Source: Pseudomonas mendocina
GTDB lineage: Bacteria > Pseudomonadota > Gammaproteobacteria > Pseudomonadales > Pseudomonadaceae
Assembly (NCBI RefSeq): GCF_900636545.1
Contig: NZ_LR134290.1
Span: 4,216,001 to 4,280,000 of the forward strand
Direction of reading: 5' to 3'
DNA length: 64,000 nt
Part shown: one piece after another, positions 11,565 to 21,630 of the stretch
Numbering within the stretch: position 1 is the stretch's first letter
Layout: every line of letters begins with the position of its first letter
Notes under the pieces: model-generated
Database searches by the model: none
Told to the model about the DNA's origin: nothing
What the model saw: only the letters and a program-made list of their open reading frames with translations
Position numbers and translations under genes: made by a program

Positions 11565-12710
11565 TCAAACCTGGGCGATCCACTTTCTGTGGGTGTGGAT
11601 CGCCATCAATATCCCGAAGCCTGACAACAGCGTGACCAGATGGGTTCCGCCATAACTAATGAAGGGCAGCGGCACCCCAACCACCGGCAGCAGCCCGCTG
11701 ACCATGCCGATGTTGACGAATACGTAGACGAAGAAGGTCATGGTCAGCGCCCCGGCCAGCAGCTTGCCGAACAGCGTCTGCGCCTGGGCGGTGATCACCA
11801 GGCCGCGCGCCAGCAGCAGCAGATAGAGCAGCAACAACAGACAGACGCCAACCAGGCCGAACTCCTCCGCGAGCACGGCAATAATAAAGTCCGTATGGCT
11901 TTCCGGCAAAAAATCCAGGTGCGACTGAGTACCCAGTAGCCAGCCCTTGCCCAGCACGCCGCCGGAACCGATCGCTGCCTTGGACTGGATGATGTTCCAG
12001 CCCGACCCCAGCGGATCGCTCTCGGGATTGAGGAAGGTCAGCACGCGGCGTTTCTGGTAGTCATGCATGACGAAGTACCACATGCCCACCGCGACCGGCA
12101 CCACGGCAGCGGCGGCGCCGATGATCCAGCGCCATTGCAGGCCGGCCATGAACACCACGAATGCGCCCGAGGCGAGGATCAGCAACGAGGTGCCCAGGTC
12201 CGGCTGCTTGACGATCAGTACGAAAGGCACACCGATCATCGCCAGGCTGATGACGATGTGCTTGAAGCGCGGCGGCAGGTTGTGCCGCGACAGGTACCAG
12301 GCGATGGTCATCGGCATGATGATTTTCATCAGCTCCGACGGCTGGAAGCGGATCACCCCGGGGATATTGATCCAGCGTGTGGCGCCCATCGCGGTATGGC
12401 CCATGACCTCCACCACCATCAGCAGCGCGACGCCTATCACGTAGGCAAGAGGTACCCAGCGCGCCATGAAGCGCGGGTCGAACTGGGCGATCACCACCAC
12501 CGCGAGCATGCCGATGCCGAACGAGGACGCCTGCTTGAGCAACAGGTCGATGTTCTTGCCACTGGCCGAATAAAGGATGAACAGGCTGCCAGTGCCGAGA
12601 ATCAGCAGCAGTAACAGCAGCCAGCCATCGATATGCATGCGCTGCAACAGGCTGGCGCGACGACGCAGTACGTCCTCGTCGGACAGGGTACGGTCGAAAT
12701 TGCTCATCAT
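11565..12710 (-). CDS. rodA: Rod-shape glycosyltransferase RodA (SEDS)
   Basis: SEDS-family polymerase that makes peptidoglycan glycan strands during elongation in complex with PBP2. The 381-residue product has about ten transmembrane segments and the family signatures RWINIPGVIRFQPSELMK, KQPDLGTSLL and PESHTDFIIAVLAEE, the last holding the putative catalytic Asp (about D274), then PFISYGGT. It overlaps the mrdA stop by four bases, so the two partners are translationally coupled. Confidence 0.96.
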   Translation of the reverse strand: MMSNFDRTLSDEDVLRRRASLLQRMHIDGWLLLLLLILGTGSLFILYSASGKNIDLLLKQASSFGIGMLAVVVIAQFDPRFMARWVPLAYVIGVALLMVVEVMGHTAMGATRWINIPGVIRFQPSELMKIIMPMTIAWYLSRHNLPPRFKHIVISLAMIGVPFVLIVKQPDLGTSLLILASGAFVVFMAGLQWRWIIGAAAAVVPVAVGMWYFVMHDYQKRRVLTFLNPESDPLGSGWNIIQSKAAIGSGGVLGKGWLLGTQSHLDFLPESHTDFIIAVLAEEFGLVGVCLLLLLYLLLLARGLVITAQAQTLFGKLLAGALTMTFFVYVFVNIGMVSGLLPVVGVPLPFISYGGTHLVTLLSGFGILMAIHTHRKWIAQV

Positions 12711-14599
12711 CGTTGGCTGACCTCGGCAGGCTTGGGCATCGCGAACTCGGCCTTGAGCTGACCGGTTTCCTTGTCCAGCAGCCAGGCGTCCATGACCTGC
12801 TTGACCACTGGCGCGGCGACGCCAGAGCCGGATTCCCCGTTCTCCACCATCACCGCGACGGCGATCTGCGGGTTGTTCGCAGGCGCAAAACCGATGAACA
12901 GCGCGTGGTCGCGGTGGCGCTCCTGCACCTTGTTGCGGTCGTACTTCTCACCCTGCTTGATCGCCACCACCTGCGCCGTGCCGCTCTTGCCGGCGATGCG
13001 ATAGACCGAACTGTCGCCGACCTTGCGCGCGGTTCCGCGTGGGCCATGCAACACCTCTTCCATGCCATGGATGCCGTAATCCCAGAACTTCGGGTCACGC
13101 AGGACGATGTCGGGCATCGGATTGGGGTCCACGGGCAGACGACCATCGACGCTCTTGGCCAGGTGCGGGCGAATCCACTTGCCACGCGTGGCCATCAATG
13201 CGGTGGCCTGCGCCAGTTGCAGCGGCGTGGTCTGCATGTAGCCCTGGCCGATACCGAGAATCAGCGTCTCGCCGGGATACCAGGGCTGGCGATAGCGTGC
13301 CCGTTTCCAGTCGCGCGACGGCATCAGGCCGGCGGTTTCCTCGAACATGTCCAGCGCCACGCGCTGGCCGAGGCCGAAGCGGCTCATGTAGTCGTGCATG
13401 CGATCGACGCCCATCTTGTGCGCCAGATCGTAGAAATAGGTGTCGTTGGAACGGGCGATGGCCAGGTTGAGGTCGACCCAGCCGTCACCGCTACGGTTCC
13501 AGTTGCGGTATTTGTGGCTGTGGTTGGGCAACTGATAGAAGCCAGGGTCGAACACCCGCGAGGTGGGCGTGACCACCCCGGCATCGAGGCCAGCCACGGC
13601 CACCATCGGCTTGATGGTCGAGCCAGGCGGGTAAAGGCCGCGCAGTACCCGGTTGTACAGCGGCTGATCGATGGAGTCGCGCAACTCGCCATAGGCCTTG
13701 AAGCTGATGCCGGTGACGAAGGGGTTGGGATCGAAGCTGGGCTGGCTGACCATCGCCAGCACTTCGCCATTGTTCGGGTCGATAGCCACCACCGCGCCAC
13801 GACGACCACCCAGGGCTTTTTCCGCGGCTTCCTGCAGGTTCACGTCGAGGCTGAGGACGATGTCCTTGCCCGGTTTCGGATCGACGCGGTTGAGTACGCG
13901 CAATACGCGGCCACGGGCGTTGGTCTCGACCTCTTCATAGCCGACCTCGCCGTGCAGTTCGTCCTCGTAGAAGCGCTCGATACCGGTCTTGCCGATATGG
14001 TGCGTACCGGCATAGTCGGTCGGGTCGAGGCGCTTGAGCTCCTGCTCGTTGATACGCCCAACATAGCCGACCGAATGAGCGAAATGCTCCTGCTGCGGGT
14101 AATGCCGCACCAGCTGCGCAGCCACCTCGACGCCCGGCAGACGGAACTGGTTGACCGCGATGCGGGCGATCTGCTCCTCGCTCAGCTCGAACAGGATCGG
14201 TACCGGCTCGAACGGGCGCCGCCCCTGGCGCACGCGGCGTTCGAACAGCGCACGCTCATCCTCGCTAAGCTCCAGCACCTCGACCACGGTGTCGAGCACG
14301 CTGAGCCAGTCACCGGCACGCTCACGGGTCACGGTCAGGCTGAAGCTGGGACGGTTGTCGGCGATGATCACGCCGTTGCGATCGTAGATCAGCCCACGGG
14401 TTGGCGGCAGAGGCTGCACGTGGATGCGGTTGTTTTCTGCCAGCGTGCTGTGATGCTCGTACTGGATCACCTGCAGGTAGTACATGCGCATGATCAGCAC
14501 GCAGGTCAGCAGGATGATCACCACGCCGCCGACGAGCACCCGGCGCTTGACCAGGCGAGCGTCCTTTTCGTGATCCTTGAGGCGAATCGGCTGCGGCAT
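12707..14599 (-). CDS. mrdA: Penicillin-binding protein 2 (transpeptidase)
   Basis: Cross-links new peptidoglycan during cell elongation. The 630-residue product has one N-terminal transmembrane segment (VLVGGVVIILLTCVLIM), a PBP dimerisation domain and a transpeptidase domain with motifs STIK, SND and KSGTAQV. The start at 14599 (MPQPIRLKDHEKDARL) is the family N-terminus; the frame is open upstream to 14668 but that part lies in rlmH. It starts 11 bases after the rlmH stop and runs into rodA. Often called pbpA in Pseudomonas. Confidence 0.96.
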   Translation of the reverse strand: MPQPIRLKDHEKDARLVKRRVLVGGVVIILLTCVLIMRMYYLQVIQYEHHSTLAENNRIHVQPLPPTRGLIYDRNGVIIADNRPSFSLTVTRERAGDWLSVLDTVVEVLELSEDERALFERRVRQGRRPFEPVPILFELSEEQIARIAVNQFRLPGVEVAAQLVRHYPQQEHFAHSVGYVGRINEQELKRLDPTDYAGTHHIGKTGIERFYEDELHGEVGYEEVETNARGRVLRVLNRVDPKPGKDIVLSLDVNLQEAAEKALGGRRGAVVAIDPNNGEVLAMVSQPSFDPNPFVTGISFKAYGELRDSIDQPLYNRVLRGLYPPGSTIKPMVAVAGLDAGVVTPTSRVFDPGFYQLPNHSHKYRNWNRSGDGWVDLNLAIARSNDTYFYDLAHKMGVDRMHDYMSRFGLGQRVALDMFEETAGLMPSRDWKRARYRQPWYPGETLILGIGQGYMQTTPLQLAQATALMATRGKWIRPHLAKSVDGRLPVDPNPMPDIVLRDPKFWDYGIHGMEEVLHGPRGTARKVGDSSVYRIAGKSGTAQVVAIKQGEKYDRNKVQERHRDHALFIGFAPANNPQIAVAVMVENGESGSGVAAPVVKQVMDAWLLDKETGQLKAEFAMPKPAEVSQR

Positions 14600-14609
14600 G
14601 ACTACTTGA

Positions 14610-15077
14610 TCACTTGTGGTACGGGTGACCGGACAATACGGTCCAGGCTCGGTAGATCTGCTCGCCAAGCAGGATGCGCACCAGCGGATGCGGCAGGGTC
14701 ATCGGCGACAGCGACCAGCGCTGCTCGCTGCGCGCGCAAACCTCCGGCGCCAGCCCTTCCGGGCCGCCGACCATGAGGTTGACGTTGCGTGCATCGAGAC
14801 GCCAGCGGTCCAGCTCCGCCGCCAGTTGCTCGGTGCTCCATGGCTTGCCATGGACCTCCAGCGTGACGATACGTTCGCCGGGTTGCACCTTGCTCAGCAT
14901 GGCCTCGCCCTCCTGACGGATCAGGCGGGCGACATCGGCGTTCTTGCCACGGGTGTTGAGGGGAATTTCCACCAGTTCCAGCGGCAACTCGGCCGGCAGG
15001 CGCTTGACGTACTCCTGCCAGCCCTCCTCGACCCAACGCGGCATGCGCGAACCGACGGCGATCAGTTTGATCCGCAC
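14610..15077 (-). CDS. rlmH: 23S rRNA pseudouridine-1915 N3-methyltransferase
   Basis: SPOUT-class methyltransferase that modifies pseudouridine 1915 in helix 69 of 23S rRNA. The 155-residue product has the expected N-terminus ([19 protein letters not shown]) and the knot motif [14 protein letters not shown] with the C-terminal [18 protein letters not shown]. Length is normal. It lies between rsfS and mrdA, nine bases after the rsfS stop. Confidence 0.97.
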   Translation of the reverse strand: MRIKLIAVGSRMPRWVEEGWQEYVKRLPAELPLELVEIPLNTRGKNADVARLIRQEGEAMLSKVQPGERIVTLEVHGKPWSTEQLAAELDRWRLDARNVNLMVGGPEGLAPEVCARSEQRWSLSPMTLPHPLVRILLGEQIYRAWTVLSGHPYHK

Positions 15078-15086
15078 GGCTTGCGC

Positions 15087-15455
15087 TTACTCTGCGCTGT
15101 GCTGGGCGCGGCTCTGCTCGGCGCCCTGCCACAGGCGCTCGAGGTCGTAGAACTGGCGCGCGGTCGGCAGCATCACGTGCACGACGATGTCCCCGAGGTC
15201 GAGCAGCGCCCATTCGCCGCTGTCCAGACCTTCGCTACCGATCGGGCGTACACCCTGTTCCTTGACCTTTTCCAGTACGTTTTCCACCAGTGACTTGACC
15301 TGACGGCTGGAGCTACCGCTGGCGATCACCATGAAATCGGTGATGCTGGTCTTGTCCTTGACGTCGATCACGGTGATGTCGGTCGCCTTGATCTCTTCCA
15401 GCGCCGCCACGGCGATCTTGACCAGCTCGTCGCTGGGCATGTTCTGCTTACTCAT
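15087..15455 (-). CDS. rsfS: Ribosomal silencing factor RsfS
   Basis: Binds ribosomal protein uL14 and blocks subunit joining, lowering translation in stationary phase or starvation. The 122-residue product matches the Iojap/RsfS family ([46 protein letters not shown]). It lies 50 bases downstream of nadD and just upstream of rlmH in the usual Pseudomonas order. Confidence 0.96.
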   Translation of the reverse strand: MSKQNMPSDELVKIAVAALEEIKATDITVIDVKDKTSITDFMVIASGSSSRQVKSLVENVLEKVKEQGVRPIGSEGLDSGEWALLDLGDIVVHVMLPTARQFYDLERLWQGAEQSRAQHSAE

Positions 15456-15505
15456 AAAAACTCATTTGCCTCGTGTAATGGACGCCAGCGCACATGCATG
15501 GCGTT

Positions 15506-16165
15506 TCAAGCATTGGGCGCACGGTACAGATCGTGCGCCTGGATATAGGCCAGTACCGCATCCGGCAGCAGATAACGCGCCGAGCGGCCAGTTGCCAACA
15601 AGTGGCGAATCTGCGTGGCGGAAATCGCCAACGGAGTCTGCCAGATGAAACTGATTTGCCCGCCTGCACCCACCAGGCTCAACGGGTCGCTGACACTGCG
15701 CGCGGCCAGCAGATCGCGCAGCGCCTCCGGCGCTTCACTGTCGGCATCCGGCCGTTGCAACACCAGCAGGTGACAGTGCTCGAGCAGCTCCTGCCAACGA
15801 TGCCAGCTCGGCAAACCGCAGAAGGCATCCCAGCCCAGCAGCAGGAACAGCTGATCGTCCGCTGCCAGCTCGGCACGCACCGACTCCAGCGTGTCCAGGG
15901 TGTACGACGGTTTGTCGCGGCGCAGCTCGCGGTCATCGACCGTCAGCCGCGTCTCGCCTGACACCGCCAGTTCGACCATGGCCAGACGCTGTTCCGCCGT
16001 CGCCTGCGGCGTGTCGCGATGCGGCGGTCTGGCGCTGGGGATCAGCCGCAGCTCGTCCAGCGCCATGAATTCGGCCACCTCCAGCGCGGCACGCAGATGC
16101 CCGATGTGTACCGGGTTGAAGGTACCGCCGAGCAGGCCGATGCGTCGGGCGCCGATCCGTTTCAT
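15506..16165 (-). CDS. nadD: Nicotinate-mononucleotide adenylyltransferase
   Basis: Converts nicotinate mononucleotide and ATP to nicotinate adenine dinucleotide in NAD synthesis. The 219-residue product has the nucleotidyltransferase motif [12 protein letters not shown] (HxGH) and the second motif ISATQIR. Its ATG directly follows the proA stop (TAA-ATG, no spacer), so translation is probably coupled by termination-reinitiation. Confidence 0.96.
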   Translation of the reverse strand: MKRIGARRIGLLGGTFNPVHIGHLRAALEVAEFMALDELRLIPSARPPHRDTPQATAEQRLAMVELAVSGETRLTVDDRELRRDKPSYTLDTLESVRAELAADDQLFLLLGWDAFCGLPSWHRWQELLEHCHLLVLQRPDADSEAPEALRDLLAARSVSDPLSLVGAGGQISFIWQTPLAISATQIRHLLATGRSARYLLPDAVLAYIQAHDLYRAPNA

Positions 16166-17431
<1,266 letters not shown>

Positions 17432-17730
17432 GGCGGCGGAGGTCTGGCAGTTGGAAAAAGGGGCTGATTATAGCCGGCTCACAAGGCTGCGCCCAGCGGC
17501 GTCTGGCAAGCGGTAGACGGCGCGTCCGACAATGCCTCGCGGTAACGCTCGCAGCCGCACCACAGAGGCGCCCGAGCCGCAACGGTTACACCCGCAAGCC
17601 GGGGCCGCCCGAAGGTTGGGTAAACAAATCGCCCTCTGATGTTTACCTTGCAATCGAGGTCTTGCCGAACTGCGAGACGGCGCTGCGTGCCGCCCCACCC
17701 AGAAGAACAACAACAGACTGGAGTGCCCCC

Positions 17731-18960
17731 ATGCGTTACCGCACCGACTACAGCGCCGCCTTGCTCGCCAGCCCGCCCGAGGTAATCGAGATCGGCGGTT
17801 GGCGCCTGCATTACCAGGCCTATTCCAGCCGCCAACGCGATGCGCGCGCGCCGGTACTTATGCTCGGCGGCGCCTTCCAGAGTTTCCGTTCGTTCGCTGC
17901 CGAAGTGGACGAGTTGCTGCGCGAACATCCGGTGATCCTGCTCGACCTGCCCAGCCAGGGCGGTAATCTGCAGCTGGCCCCCGAACTCGGCCTGGAGCAG
18001 TTGGCCGACCTGATCGCCGCCTTCGCCGAACAACTGCAATTGCCGCCGTTGATGCCGATCGGCCTGTCCTATGGTTCTGCCCTGGCCGCCCTGTTCGCCG
18101 CCCGCCATCCGCAGCGCTGCGCGCGCCTGCTGCTGGCCGGCATCACCGCCTTCGGTCGCCCTGGCGCACGGAGGATGCTGGAGGAAGGCCTGGCCCTGCT
18201 GGCCGAAGGTCGTAATGGCGAGTTTGCCCAAGGTGCCCTGAGCGGCCTGCTCAATCCGCTGCAACTGCAGGCGACCGGCATATCACCGGTATTCCGCAAG
18301 GCACTGCTGCGGCAAATCCAGCGCCTGTCCCCGAACGAGGTCGAGCGTTATCGGCAAAACAGCCAACGCCTCCTGGCCTTCGGCGGCTTCAGCCAACATC
18401 CCCAATGCCCGACCCTGGTACTGGCCGGCGAACACGACCACTTCACCCAACCCTGGGAACACGCCCAATTCGCCGCAGCCTGTGCCAGCGCCGATTGCGT
18501 GCTGGTCCACCGCGCCGACCATCTCGCCCAGTTCGAACAACGCGAAGCCTGCGCCACACTCTATCGCCCCTTCCTCGAAGGGCGCCCACTGCCTCTGCGC
18601 AGCCATGGCAGCACACGCCTGCACAGCGAGCAGCTATTGCAGCTGGAGAAACGCTGCGAGCCGCGCCTTGCTCCACGCCAGCGCCAGGCGCTGCTGCACC
18701 ATGTCGACGGCCAGCAATGGACGGTGGAGCTGAGCGAGCTGGGCTTCTTCGGTGGCTTGCTGCAAGGCGATCTGCCCCGGGATCTGCCGACACGCGGCTG
18801 GCAACTGGGCCTGGCGGACCTACCGAGTCAATCTCTGCTGCCACTGCGACGCGATGAAAAAGGATTGGCCTTCGTCTTCCCGCATACCGATGCCAACGCC
18901 AGCCTGGCGCTGGCCGATCGTATCCATCCGGCGCCACTACCAGCGGTAGCCTGTGCCTAG
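17731..18960 (+). CDS. Alpha/beta hydrolase with C-terminal PilZ-like domain
   Basis: 409-residue protein of two parts. Residues about 15-285 form an alpha/beta hydrolase: oxyanion region MLGGAFQSF, nucleophile elbow GLSYGS (Ser113), candidate acid Asp236 in GEHDHF and His264 in RADHLAQF; the overall look is closest to RhlA/PhaG-type acyltransferases, an impression only. Residues about 300-400 look like a degenerate PilZ (c-di-GMP-binding) domain, with an RxxxR motif (R308-R312) and, 21 residues later, ELSELGFFGGLL resembling the [D/N]xSxxG motif with Glu in place of Asp. The start at 17731 has CTGGAG eight bases upstream; the frame is open to 17662 but without family features. Substrate unknown. 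Confidence 0.75.
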   Translation: MRYRTDYSAALLASPPEVIEIGGWRLHYQAYSSRQRDARAPVLMLGGAFQSFRSFAAEVDELLREHPVILLDLPSQGGNLQLAPELGLEQLADLIAAFAEQLQLPPLMPIGLSYGSALAALFAARHPQRCARLLLAGITAFGRPGARRMLEEGLALLAEGRNGEFAQGALSGLLNPLQLQATGISPVFRKALLRQIQRLSPNEVERYRQNSQRLLAFGGFSQHPQCPTLVLAGEHDHFTQPWEHAQFAAACASADCVLVHRADHLAQFEQREACATLYRPFLEGRPLPLRSHGSTRLHSEQLLQLEKRCEPRLAPRQRQALLHHVDGQQWTVELSELGFFGGLLQGDLPRDLPTRGWQLGLADLPSQSLLPLRRDEKGLAFVFPHTDANASLALADRIHPAPLPAVACA

Positions 18961-18975
18961 GAGCTGCGGCGCATC

Positions 18976-19830
18976 CTAAGTCCGCGCCTGAATCACTCGC
19001 ACCAGCCCCGGTAAGCGGGCCGGTGGCAGGCCAAGGCTCACTGCATCGGCACTGGGGTCGAGCACCTGCACCTGAGCGAAGCCGCAACGCCGGAAGCCCG
19101 CGACGATCTCCTCATGATTGCGGTAATGCAGCGGGTAGCTGCCGCGGGTCAATCGGCCGATCAGGTCGACGCCCCAGCGCAGCTGGCGATAGCGTGGATG
19201 TTCCCGTAGATCCGGATAGAGCTCGGTCAGGTAGGTAGCAGCGGAAAATTCGCCCAGCTCGTGGGCGAGCCGGCTCCAGAACCCTTCGATCAGCGCCAGT
19301 GGAAAGTAGTTGACCAACCCTTCGGTGATCACCACCACGGGCTGCGTGCGGTCCAGATCCTTGAACAGCGCACTCAGGCGCTGGTTGCCTCGCTCAGCGA
19401 GGATGTCCACGGCACGTACCTGGTGCCGACCATCCAGCCAGCCCTCGCCGTGCAACAGCAGACGCTTGCGCGCCGCCATCGCCGGCAGATCCGCCTCCAG
19501 GTACTGCAACTGTGGATAGCGCGAGCAGAAACGCCGACCGCGCGGCGACAGACCACAGGCGATCTCCACCACCTGGAGCACGTCCTGCTGCTCGATGGCC
19601 TCAGTCAGCTGCGCATCGATCTGCAGATGACGCTGCAACAGAAAAGCCTCGATATCCAGCCCGAAGCCGGCCCTGGCGCCCCAGGTAACCGGCCACAGCA
19701 GCTTGTGCACGAAGCGGCCAAAGGTCGTGACGAACGCGGGGTCGGCCAGGCGGTGGCGATACCAGACGTAGCCGGTGTAATGCGCCGAGGGGCTGATATG
19801 GGCACTGCTGACGCGGGCGCATTCAGGCAT
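18976..19830 (-). CDS. SAM-dependent methyltransferase, LCMT/COG3315-like
   Basis: 284-residue protein resembling the leucine carboxyl methyltransferase/O-methyltransferase (COG3315) group. It shows a SAM-binding strand-loop VVEIACGLSPRGRRF (about 87-101), an acidic residue after the second strand (YLEADLPAM) and VVVITEGLVNYFP, the usual ITEGL motif of the family. No signal or membrane segment. The target is not known. It converges on the alpha/beta hydrolase gene (15-base gap) and is divergent from the split mpg gene. Confidence 0.8.
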   Translation of the reverse strand: MPECARVSSAHISPSAHYTGYVWYRHRLADPAFVTTFGRFVHKLLWPVTWGARAGFGLDIEAFLLQRHLQIDAQLTEAIEQQDVLQVVEIACGLSPRGRRFCSRYPQLQYLEADLPAMAARKRLLLHGEGWLDGRHQVRAVDILAERGNQRLSALFKDLDRTQPVVVITEGLVNYFPLALIEGFWSRLAHELGEFSAATYLTELYPDLREHPRYRQLRWGVDLIGRLTRGSYPLHYRNHEEIVAGFRRCGFAQVQVLDPSADAVSLGLPPARLPGLVRVIQART

Positions 19831-19896
19831 TTTTAAGGCTCTTGTTGTTATGCTCGCGGCCCCAGATTAGAACGCTGCGAGCCCCTTCGACAGATC

Positions 19897-20223
19897 ATGC
19901 CCGCCGAACCCACCCTTAGTTTGCCCTGGCCCGGCGCCAGGCCATTGCCTGACACCTTCTTCGACCGCGACGCTCAGTTGCTCGCACGCGAGTTGCTCGG
20001 CAAGGTCATCCGCCATCGCGTCGGCACGCTGTGGCTGAGCGCAAGGATCATCGAGACCGAAGCCTACTACCTGGTGGACAAGGGCAGCCATGCCTCGCTC
20101 GGCTACACCGAGAAGCGCAAGGCGCTGTTTGCCGATGGCGTGCACATCTATATGTACTACGCACGCGGCGGCGACTCGTTGAACTTCAGCGCTCAAGGGC
20201 CTGGCAACGCCGTGCTGATCAAG
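19897..20223 (+). pseudogene. mpg: 3-methyladenine DNA glycosylase, N-terminal fragment
   Basis: First 109 codons of an alkyladenine DNA glycosylase (AAG/MPG family), which excises 3-methyladenine and other alkylated bases. The catalytic region RIIETEAYYLVDKGSHAS is present (active-site Glu55 and intercalating Tyr57 by comparison with human E125/Y127). At GNAVLIK the coding sequence is broken by the 2.0-kb insertion; the hybrid frame adds six foreign codons and stops at 20244. The rest of the gene resumes in the same frame at 22246. The two parts together would give a 238-residue enzyme, normal for bacterial MPG. The fragment alone lacks about half of the fold, so it is probably inactive. Confidence 0.92.
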
Positions 20224-20224
20224 T
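20216..20224 (+). repeat. Left 9-bp direct repeat of the mpg insertion
   Basis: TGATCAAGT, identical to 22238-22246. The two copies bracket the foreign segment, and removing one copy plus the intervening DNA restores an intact mpg frame. It is consistent with a target-site duplication or a recombination core. Confidence 0.8.
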
Positions 20225-20265
20225 TGTACACATTTAACCTGTAATTTTTTAGATAGGTCATAAGG

Positions 20266-20303
20266 GGGCATCATACCGGGGCAGGCCCGGTTTTTTTATG
20301 CCC
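20266..20303 (+). terminator. Terminator hairpin at left end of the cassette
   Basis: Stem ACCGGG/CCCGGT (20275-20280 with 20286-20291), loop GCAGG, then T7 (20291-20297). An outer GGGCAT/ATGCCC pair (20266-20271, 20298-20303) lengthens the palindrome. It would stop transcription entering from the mpg promoter, isolating the cassette genes from the host promoter. Confidence 0.8.
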
Positions 20304-20442
20304 TGCGGGCTGGGTGTTTGCCCGGTTGTTTCCGCCCGGCAAACGAGCGTGTTAGAGCGTCTTTTTCGTAGAGGTGGTTGATCGTGCCGAGGCTTTGCAT
20401 CGGTGCGGACGACCGCCGTAGGTGTGACGAAAGAAGGGTTGA

Positions 20443-20457
20443 TTGCTGGATCAGCAA
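20443..20457. promoter_or_regulatory. Palindrome upstream of the cassette operon
   Basis: Perfect inverted repeat TTGCTG-GAT-CAGCAA, 48 bases before the first cassette gene. Its size and position suit a dimeric repressor site, though the cassette encodes no recognisable DNA-binding regulator. I could not define -35/-10 boxes with confidence; the whole leader 20304-20505 otherwise holds no gene I can support. Confidence 0.45.
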
Positions 20458-20505
20458 ACGGGAGGATTCAGCTAGGCACATCGCCATCACGAAAGGGATA
20501 ACAAG

Positions 20506-21177
20506 ATGACATATGAATACCGGATTGTATGCTTAGCTAACTCTCGGAAATCTAGCGGTCGCTGTGTTGCTGGCAAAGTGACAGAGGGCCAGTATGCGGG
20601 GGCTTGGTTACGCCCAATCGGAACCTCTCCGTCACACGAAATCACCGAACGAGATCGTGAGTACGACGATGGCACGACAGCCCAGAAGCTGGATGTAATC
20701 GAAATCACGTTCACTAACACCGCTCCGCCCTCCTTCCAGAGAGAGAATCACGTCATTGATGACAATATCTATTGGGAGAGGTTGGGACGCTACACGGTCA
20801 ATGAACTGGCCCCCCTTGTGGATAGTCCACCCTCTCTGTGGGAGAACGGGAATCACAGCTACTCTGGCGTTAATGACCGCGTTGCTGTGGCCTTGCTCGC
20901 TGATCCACGCCAAACGCTCTACCTAATCCGACCGGAAAACGTGCGGTTCAGCGTGGAGGCCGAAGGTGCCGCGTTTGGCAATCCTAAGCGTGTTGTACGG
21001 GCACATTTTACGTATAACCGTGAAAACTATGCTTTAAGGGTGACTGATCCAGAAACGGAGCAGCAATACAAAGCTATGCGGGATGGTGAGTACAGGGCTG
21101 AGGTAAATTATTTCACCATAAGTCTAGGCGAGCCTTACAACGGTGACGCTTACAAATTGGTCGCTGCAGTATTTTAA
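20506..21177 (+). CDS. Cassette gene 1: putative dual-OB domain protein
   Basis: 223-residue protein beginning EYRIVCLANSRKSSGRCVAG, followed by a strand-rich region (DVIEITFTN; RFSVEAEGAAF; VVRAHFTYNRENYALRVTD; YFTISLGEPYNGDAYKLVAAVF). From memory this N-terminus matches the family annotated as dual OB-containing domain proteins, i.e. two OB folds likely to bind nucleic acid or nucleotide; this is not checked. Conserved-looking Cys9 and Cys20 frame a basic SRKSSGR loop. AAAGGGA precedes ATG 20506 by eight bases. GC content is intermediate between the host and the next two genes. It is followed nine bases later by the DUF488 gene. Biochemical role unknown. Confidence 0.6.
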   Translation: MTYEYRIVCLANSRKSSGRCVAGKVTEGQYAGAWLRPIGTSPSHEITERDREYDDGTTAQKLDVIEITFTNTAPPSFQRENHVIDDNIYWERLGRYTVNELAPLVDSPPSLWENGNHSYSGVNDRVAVALLADPRQTLYLIRPENVRFSVEAEGAAFGNPKRVVRAHFTYNRENYALRVTDPETEQQYKAMRDGEYRAEVNYFTISLGEPYNGDAYKLVAAVF

Positions 21178-21186
21178 GGGGCAAAA

Positions 21187-21630
21187 ATGAAAATTTTCAC
21201 AATCGGTTTTACAGAGAAAAAAGCAGAACGCTTTTTCTCCCTGATTAAACTATCAGGGACAAAACGCATCGTTGATGTGCGTTTAAATAACATTTCGCAG
21301 CTTTCAGGGTTCGCAAAGAAAGATGACCTGAAGTATTTTCTAAAAGAGTTGTGCGACGTTGATTATGTCCATATTCCTGATCTGGCTCCCACAAAAGAAA
21401 TTTTGTCGCCATATCAAAAAAAGGAAATCACTTGGCAGCAATACGAAGATAAATTTTTAAACTTGATGGCCAAGCGAAATATTGAAAAGCATTTGAAGCC
21501 AGAAATCATCGATCAAGGTTGCTTGCTTTGCAGTGAGCACCAGCCGCACCAATGCCATAGGCGATTGGTTATTGAATACCTAAAATCTCATTGGTCAAAT
21601 GAAAATATTGAGACAAAGCATTTGATATGA
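21187..21630 (+). CDS. Cassette gene 2: DUF488 family protein
   Basis: 147-residue protein with the DUF488 pattern: FTIGFTEKKAERFFSLI at the N-terminus (family TIGHS-like strand), IVDVRLNNISQLSGFAK (family DVR...S...F), YVHIPDLAPT (family Y.HIP.LAP) and the C-terminal cysteine motif CSEHQPHQCHRRLV (Cys115, Pro120, Cys123, His124). DUF488 proteins have no established reaction. The gene is strongly AT-rich, has AAGGGG before its ATG, and overlaps the next gene by four bases (ATGA), so the products are probably made together. Confidence 0.85.
   Translation: MKIFTIGFTEKKAERFFSLIKLSGTKRIVDVRLNNISQLSGFAKKDDLKYFLKELCDVDYVHIPDLAPTKEILSPYQKKEITWQQYEDKFLNLMAKRNIEKHLKPEIIDQGCLLCSEHQPHQCHRRLVIEYLKSHWSNENIETKHLI

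Noticed and set aside
12713..14776. Long plus-strand open frame opposite mrdA
   Set aside because: Antisense shadow of the PBP2 gene; composition is abnormal and no motif is recognisable.
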